Part shown: positions 5,296-8,811 of the stretch, in pieces
How the letters are laid out: each line of letters starts with the position of its first letter
Numbering within the stretch: position 1 is the first letter of the stretch
DNA from: Acidobacteriaceae bacterium
Lineage (GTDB): Bacteria; Acidobacteriota; Terriglobia; Terriglobales; SbA1
Direction: 5' to 3'
Assembly: GCA_003156615.1 (NCBI GenBank)
Contig: PMHI01000321.1
Span: forward strand, 3,779-12,589
DNA length: 8,811 nt
Program-made: the position numbers and the translations under genes
The notes under the pieces: model-generated
Database searches by the model: none
What the model saw: only the letters and a program-made list of their open reading frames with translations
What the model was told of the DNA's origin: nothing

Positions 5296-7245
5296 TCAAG
5301 TGGGCTCTGACATCGCCGCTTCAATGTGAGGACCGGCGGCGCGCTCCGAGGACAAGCTTGAGCCAGCGAGGGGAAGGCGAAAGCGGAACTTCGTCCCCTC
5401 GCCTTCTATCGATTCAAATTCCACCGATCCGTAATGCCACTGCAGGATCTGGTAAGTCTGCGCCAAGCCGATGCCGTTGCCGTCCCGCTTGGTGGTGAAG
5501 TAAAGCTCGAAGATCTTGTCCTGCACATCCCGGGCAATGCCCTCGCCTTGATCCGAGACCTCGGCGACCACTGCATCCTCGTCGCGGCGCGCCGAGATCG
5601 TGAGCGAGCCCCCTTGAGGCATGGCCTGGATTCCGTTGAGCGCCACGTTGAGAAGGGCCTGCTTCATGAAGTCGAGGTCGGCCTTGATGGGCAGCGGCTC
5701 CTCGGGCAGGTCGCGCTTGATGGTGACGCCATGCTGCTCCGCGTCCGGAGCGGCGAGCAGGGCCACGTCCTCGAGCACGCGGCGGAAGTCCACCTCTTCC
5801 AGGTGCAGCTCGCGAGCACGCATGAAGTCCACCAGAGTTTGTACCACCCGGTCGAGCCGGTGAATCTCGCTGCCAATGATGTCCATGTGGCGGCGGGTAT
5901 CGGGGTCCAGTTGCGCCAGCTTGTTCTGCAACAGCTGCAAGTGGAGCACGATGGCATTAATGGGATTCTTCACCTCATGGGCCACGCCACCGGTGACACG
6001 GCCACTGGCCGAGAGGCGGCGGGACATCTCGATTTCGTCGCCGATGCGCCGGACCGATTCGGCGTCGCGCATGATCAGAAGAGCGCCGATTTGCGTGCTC
6101 TTTTCTTGTACAAAATCCAAAGAAACCTGGACGCGCCTGCCGGCGGCGGCGACCGACTCGCGCTGCAGGAGCGGACGCTTGTGCTCGAAAGCGTCGACCA
6201 CCAGCGTGGCCAGGGAAGAATCGGTGGAGAAGATTTCCCGGGCGGTTCTGCCCAACAGTTCTGCCCGCGGCCTGCCCAGGAAGCGCTCGACCGGCGCGCT
6301 CACCAGTACCACGCGGGAGTCTCGCGTGAACAGCATCAAGCCATCCTGCAACTTGGACATGAGCTGGTCGACGTTGTCTTTCAGAGCGGAAAAAATCTCC
6401 TTGCTATCGCGCATCTGCCGGCCCAGATGGGCGATCTTCAGCGTGACCAGTCCGAGTTCGTCGTGTTCCGATTCGTCTCCTGAGAGTGCCTCGGTTGCAC
6501 CCGAACCCAAGCTATCCAGGTTGCGGCTGATCTCCTTGAGCGGTCCGAGAGCGAGATTGGACACGCCGGCAGCCAGCAAGAGAGAGGCGAAGATCGAGGC
6601 AATCGAGAAATACATCGCGTGCAGGAGGCGCGGCGTGATTTCACTCTTGAGAAAGACCGTGGAAACCCCGGTGTGGATCGTGCCGAAGGGCGCTCCGTTG
6701 AGTTGCAGGGGGAAGCTCACGTCGTACACGGTGGCGGGGCGGTACACCAGGCGAAACTGTTCCCAGGCGCGAGCGGTCGTGACCGCGTAAAACTCCGGCC
6801 GTGGGGCGACCTGCTTGCCGAGCAATTGGGGATTGGTGTGGAGGAGCGCTTTGCCGTTCGCGTCCACCACGGAAGCATCGTAGATGAAGGGCCAAAGCGC
6901 CACCTCGGATTCGAGATTGTTCAAAAGATTGGTATCCATGGGCAGGTAGGCGGCGAGCGCGCGGCGCACCGCTGCCGGGTCATTGGTATCGATGGGCGTG
7001 CTGCTCAAATCCGGCAGATCATTTTCGGCGAAGTAAGCCAGTTGCTGGGTCAGGCGGCTGGCGCTTTCGTAGGCATTGGTGATGCGCTGACGAAGGATCT
7101 GCGTAATGTAGAGATAGGAGAACGCAGTCACCATCACGGTCACCATGAAGGTGATGCCGGTCACGATGATGGCTTTGCGTCGCATGAGAAACAGTTGCCG
7201 CCTGCCAGCGGCCAGTGGAAGCAACCGAGCCCCGGAAAGCGCCAT
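5296..7245 (-). CDS. Membrane sensor histidine kinase, NtrB-like, with periplasmic Cache-like domain
   Basis: This is the sensor of the two-component pair: it autophosphorylates on histidine and passes the phosphate to the adjacent regulator. Of 649 residues, helix 1 spans about 25-47, a periplasmic domain about 50-205, helix 2 about 210-232, and a HAMP-like linker about 233-285. The periplasmic part contains VVDANGKALLHTNPQLLGK (126-144), a pattern typical of Cache ligand sensors. A PAS-type domain follows (about 290-395). The HisKA site is VAHEVKNPIN with phosphoacceptor His423. The ATPase domain has the N box around Asn533/Asn537, the G1 box DQGEG (565-569), the F box FELYFTTK (579-586) and the G2 box GNGIGLA (589-595). 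All boxes are intact. ATG 7245 and the internal Met21 (ATG 7185, reading MRRKA before the first helix) are both plausible starts. The gene follows the regulator gene by 57 bases, which contain a hairpin. The signal sensed is unknown. Confidence 0.95.
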   Translation of the reverse strand: MALSGARLLPLAAGRRQLFLMRRKAIIVTGITFMVTVMVTAFSYLYITQILRQRITNAYESASRLTQQLAYFAENDLPDLSSTPIDTNDPAAVRRALAAYLPMDTNLLNNLESEVALWPFIYDASVVDANGKALLHTNPQLLGKQVAPRPEFYAVTTARAWEQFRLVYRPATVYDVSFPLQLNGAPFGTIHTGVSTVFLKSEITPRLLHAMYFSIASIFASLLLAAGVSNLALGPLKEISRNLDSLGSGATEALSGDESEHDELGLVTLKIAHLGRQMRDSKEIFSALKDNVDQLMSKLQDGLMLFTRDSRVVLVSAPVERFLGRPRAELLGRTAREIFSTDSSLATLVVDAFEHKRPLLQRESVAAAGRRVQVSLDFVQEKSTQIGALLIMRDAESVRRIGDEIEMSRRLSASGRVTGGVAHEVKNPINAIVLHLQLLQNKLAQLDPDTRRHMDIIGSEIHRLDRVVQTLVDFMRARELHLEEVDFRRVLEDVALLAAPDAEQHGVTIKRDLPEEPLPIKADLDFMKQALLNVALNGIQAMPQGGSLTISARRDEDAVVAEVSDQGEGIARDVQDKIFELYFTTKRDGNGIGLAQTYQILQWHYGSVEFESIEGEGTKFRFRLPLAGSSLSSERAAGPHIEAAMSEPT

Positions 7246-7272
7246 TCATTCGCGGGTGAAAGGTTCCACCGC

Positions 7273-7301
7273 TTGCCGGTTCACTGGCAACCGCGAACCG
7301 G
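7273..7301 (-). promoter_or_regulatory. Overlapping hairpins in the regulator-kinase intercistronic gap
   Basis: CCGGTTC (7276-7282) pairs with GAACCGG (7295-7301), a perfect 7-base stem with a 12-base loop just after the regulator stop. A second stem, TTGCC (7273-7277) with GGCAA (7286-7290), shares bases with the first, so the two exclude each other. On the transcript no U-run follows, so simple intrinsic termination is unlikely. RNA processing, partial attenuation, or a DNA operator (TTGCC-N8-GGCAA dyad) are possibilities. Confidence 0.4.
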
Positions 7302-7302
7302 G

Positions 7303-8703
7303 CTAAGCCTCCTCCTTGTCAGCAGCCGCGTCCGGGGTGCTGCTGCCGTACTCCTTGAGTTTATTATGCAGGGTTTTCAAGCTAATGCCGAGAATTTCCG
7401 CAGCCTTCGTCTTGTTATTGCTGGTGGACTCGAGCGTTTTTAGAATGAGCATCTTCTCCGCCTCGCCCACGGTCGTGCCCACGCCCAGACGTACGGCGTC
7501 CGGGTCATTGGCGGCCGTACGCAAGGGGGCGTGGCCGAATCCGGGAGGCAGATGTTTGGTTTCGATCATGCCGCTGTCGCAGACAATCACGGCGCGTTCA
7601 ATGGTATTGCGCAACTCGCGCACGTTACCCGGCCAGGAATAATTGTTGAACATATTCAGCACCGCTTCGCTCACCGCGGCGACTTTGCGGGAGTGCTTCG
7701 CGCTCATTTCCGACAAAAGAAGCTGGACCAGATCGGCAATATCTTCCTTGTGTTCCCGCAACGGGGGCATGTGGATGTTAAAGACGTTGAGCCGGTAATA
7801 GAGATCGTTGCGCAATTCCCCGCTGGCGACAGCATCGTCGGGAACTTTATTCGTGGCCGCCAGCACACGCACGTCCACCGCGGTTTCCACTTTGCTGCCC
7901 AGGCGGCGCAGCTTGTGGTCTTCGAGCACGCGCAGCAGCTTGGCTTGGGTTCCGACGGGCATTTCGCCAATTTCGTCGAGCAGGATGGTGCCCCCTTCGG
8001 CCAGCTCGAAGCAGCCCGTGCGCCGTTCCAGCGCTCCGGTGAAGGCGCCCTTTTCGTGGCCGAAGATCTCGCTCTCGATCAATGTTTCAGGAATGGCTGC
8101 GCAGTTGATGGCGACGAAGGGCCGCTCGCGGCGGGGACTCAGTTGATGGATGGTGCGAGCCACCAGTTCCTTGCCCGTGCCGCTGGCTCCGGTAATCAGC
8201 ACGGACGCGGTGCTGGGCGCGACCAACTCGATGAGCCGGAAAATCTCCTGCATCTTGCGCGATGCCCCCTTGAGCTGGCCCAGGGAGCCGGAATCCCGCA
8301 GCTTGCGCCGGGCACTCTCCAGTTCCGCGCGGGTTCCGAGCAGCGCGGCTGCGTTTTGCAGCATGGTGCGCAGGCGGTTCGTGTCGATCGGTTTGGTGAT
8401 GTAGTCATAAGCGCCCATGCGCATGGCTTGCACGGCACTATCGATGGTGCCCTGCGCCGTGACTAGAATGACTGCCATGGCCTGGGATTGCTCCCCCAAT
8501 CGTTCGAGCAGTTCGATGCCTCCCATGCGCGGCATCTTGAGATCGGTAACGACAATGGACGGATTCGATTGCGCCGCTTTCTCCAAGCCGTCCACGCCGT
8601 CGCGGGCGGTTTCGGCGCGATACCCCCAGGAGGAAACCAACTCGGCCAGACCCGTGCGCTCGTTTTCTTCGTCTTCGACGATTAGTACCTTTTCGTGGCT
8701 CAT
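7303..8703 (-). CDS. Sigma54-dependent response regulator, NtrC family
   Basis: This 466-residue protein is an enhancer-binding activator that uses ATP to open promoters held by sigma54 RNA polymerase. The receiver domain (about 4-120) has the acidic cluster Glu10/Asp11/Glu12, phosphoacceptor Asp54, Thr82 and Lys104. The AAA+ domain (about 143-375) has Walker A GASGTGKE (172-179), the sigma54-contacting GAFTGA loop (219-224), Walker B ILLDE (240-244), the arginine-finger region GELRNDLYYRLNVF (295-308) and sensor II GNVREL (359-364). The C-terminal Fis-type helix-turn-helix is at about 413-452 (NKTKAAEILGISLKTLHNKLKEYG). Every functional motif is intact. It is the first gene of the unit, followed 57 bases later by its presumed kinase. 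The general type resembles NtrC, ZraR or AtoC, but sequence alone does not say which process it controls. ATG 8703 is the only reasonable start; AAGGG directly abuts it, too close for a good ribosome site. Confidence 0.97.
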   Translation of the reverse strand: MSHEKVLIVEDEENERTGLAELVSSWGYRAETARDGVDGLEKAAQSNPSIVVTDLKMPRMGGIELLERLGEQSQAMAVILVTAQGTIDSAVQAMRMGAYDYITKPIDTNRLRTMLQNAAALLGTRAELESARRKLRDSGSLGQLKGASRKMQEIFRLIELVAPSTASVLITGASGTGKELVARTIHQLSPRRERPFVAINCAAIPETLIESEIFGHEKGAFTGALERRTGCFELAEGGTILLDEIGEMPVGTQAKLLRVLEDHKLRRLGSKVETAVDVRVLAATNKVPDDAVASGELRNDLYYRLNVFNIHMPPLREHKEDIADLVQLLLSEMSAKHSRKVAAVSEAVLNMFNNYSWPGNVRELRNTIERAVIVCDSGMIETKHLPPGFGHAPLRTAANDPDAVRLGVGTTVGEAEKMLILKTLESTSNNKTKAAEILGISLKTLHNKLKEYGSSTPDAAADKEEA

Positions 8704-8714
8704 CCCTTAGTTCG

Positions 8715-8751
8715 TGCCCACTGCTTGAGTGGTTTTGTTCTGCCCACTGCT
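8715..8751. promoter_or_regulatory. 11-base direct repeat upstream of the response regulator gene
   Basis: TGCCCACTGCT occurs exactly twice, at 8715-8725 and 8741-8751, with starts 26 bases apart. The first copy also opens a dyad, CCACT (8718-8722) facing AGTGG (8728-8732). Both copies lie in the non-coding region just before the regulator start, where tandem sites for a DNA-binding protein are expected. Spacing of 26 is not a whole number of helical turns, so face-of-helix cooperation is not clearly implied. Confidence 0.5.
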
Positions 8752-8760
8752 GTGTCAGCA
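8748..8760. promoter_or_regulatory. 13-base palindrome, candidate regulator operator
   Basis: TGCTG-TGT-CAGCA is a perfect 5-base inverted repeat with a 3-base centre, overlapping the end of the distal direct repeat. Fis-type helix-turn-helix dimers such as NtrC bind dyads of the TGC...GCA kind, so this could be an autoregulatory site. The function is inferred. Confidence 0.4.
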
Positions 8761-8771
8761 ACGAGACTACA

Positions 8772-8800
8772 ACCATACCGGTCAGCTTCCCGTCGGGCAA
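8772..8800 (-). promoter_or_regulatory. Candidate housekeeping promoter for the regulator-kinase unit
   Basis: On the minus strand TTGCCC (8795-8800) and TATGGT (8772-8777) are 17 bases apart, each matching the sigma70 consensus at 4 of 6 positions. Transcription would start near 8765, placing the palindrome and both direct repeats downstream of the start, a repressor-like position. I found no convincing sigma54 -24/-12 element here. Confidence 0.3.
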
Positions 8801-8811
8801 GGGAGGGAGGC

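Noticed and set aside
5434..6483. A 349-codon plus-strand open frame across the kinase gene
   Set aside because: It is antisense to an intact histidine kinase; its composition mirrors the kinase codons and it has no start signal or recognisable domain.
7531..8466. A 311-codon plus-strand open frame across the regulator gene
   Set aside because: It is antisense to the AAA+ and receiver domains of a full-length NtrC-type protein; no supporting motif or ribosome site.
8704..8811. Sigma54 -24/-12 promoter upstream of the regulator gene
   Set aside because: No GG-N10-GC arrangement with TGGCAC/TTGC character was found on the minus strand in this region.

Overview
The window is GC-rich and densely coded, and looks like a chromosomal segment of a Gram-negative soil-type bacterium. 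Acidobacteriota is my best guess. This rests on gene style (Ala/Gly/Arg-rich proteins, a secreted Pro-rich protein with a C-terminal helical domain, NtrB/NtrC-type regulation, a FabI-type enoyl reductase) and on intergenic debris of the 'CCACGGAG...CACAGAG' and 'CTCACTT' kind. It is inference, not a phylogenetic result. I see no phage, transposon, CRISPR, tRNA or rRNA features and no gene-free stretch above 300 bases.

Layout. (1) 2-919, plus strand: an exported metallo-beta-lactamase-fold hydrolase whose true start probably lies left of the window. (2) 1011-1781, minus: fabI, the NADH-type enoyl-ACP reductase of fatty acid synthesis, with all catalytic residues. (3) 1950-3215, minus: an MFS efflux-type transporter upstream of fabI on the same strand. 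A six-copy heptamer repeat covers the end of the transporter gene and its stop codon. (4) 3475-4629, plus: an exported TPR-repeat protein, divergent from the transporter across a 259-base spacer with nested inverted repeats. (5) 8703 down to 4637, minus: a three-gene unit in the order sigma54-dependent response regulator (NtrC family), membrane sensor kinase (NtrB-like), small secreted Pro-rich protein. The last gene converges on the TPR gene with only 7 bases between the stop codons.

How the genes work together. The kinase and regulator are adjacent, co-oriented and each complete, so they almost certainly form a cognate pair. A periplasmic Cache-like domain would sense a signal, His423 of the kinase would phosphorylate Asp54 of the regulator, and the regulator would remodel sigma54 RNA polymerase through its GAFTGA loop. 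The secreted protein immediately downstream may belong to the same transcript. The upstream region of the regulator gene holds an 11-base direct repeat and a 13-base palindrome that could be its own operators. The rest of the window (hydrolase, fabI, transporter, TPR protein) shows no clear functional link to this system.

I found no convincing new biological system. The items worth a second look are small: the regulator upstream architecture, a hairpin in the regulator-kinase gap, the heptamer repeat across a stop codon, and the uncharacterised secreted protein tied to the two-component pair.
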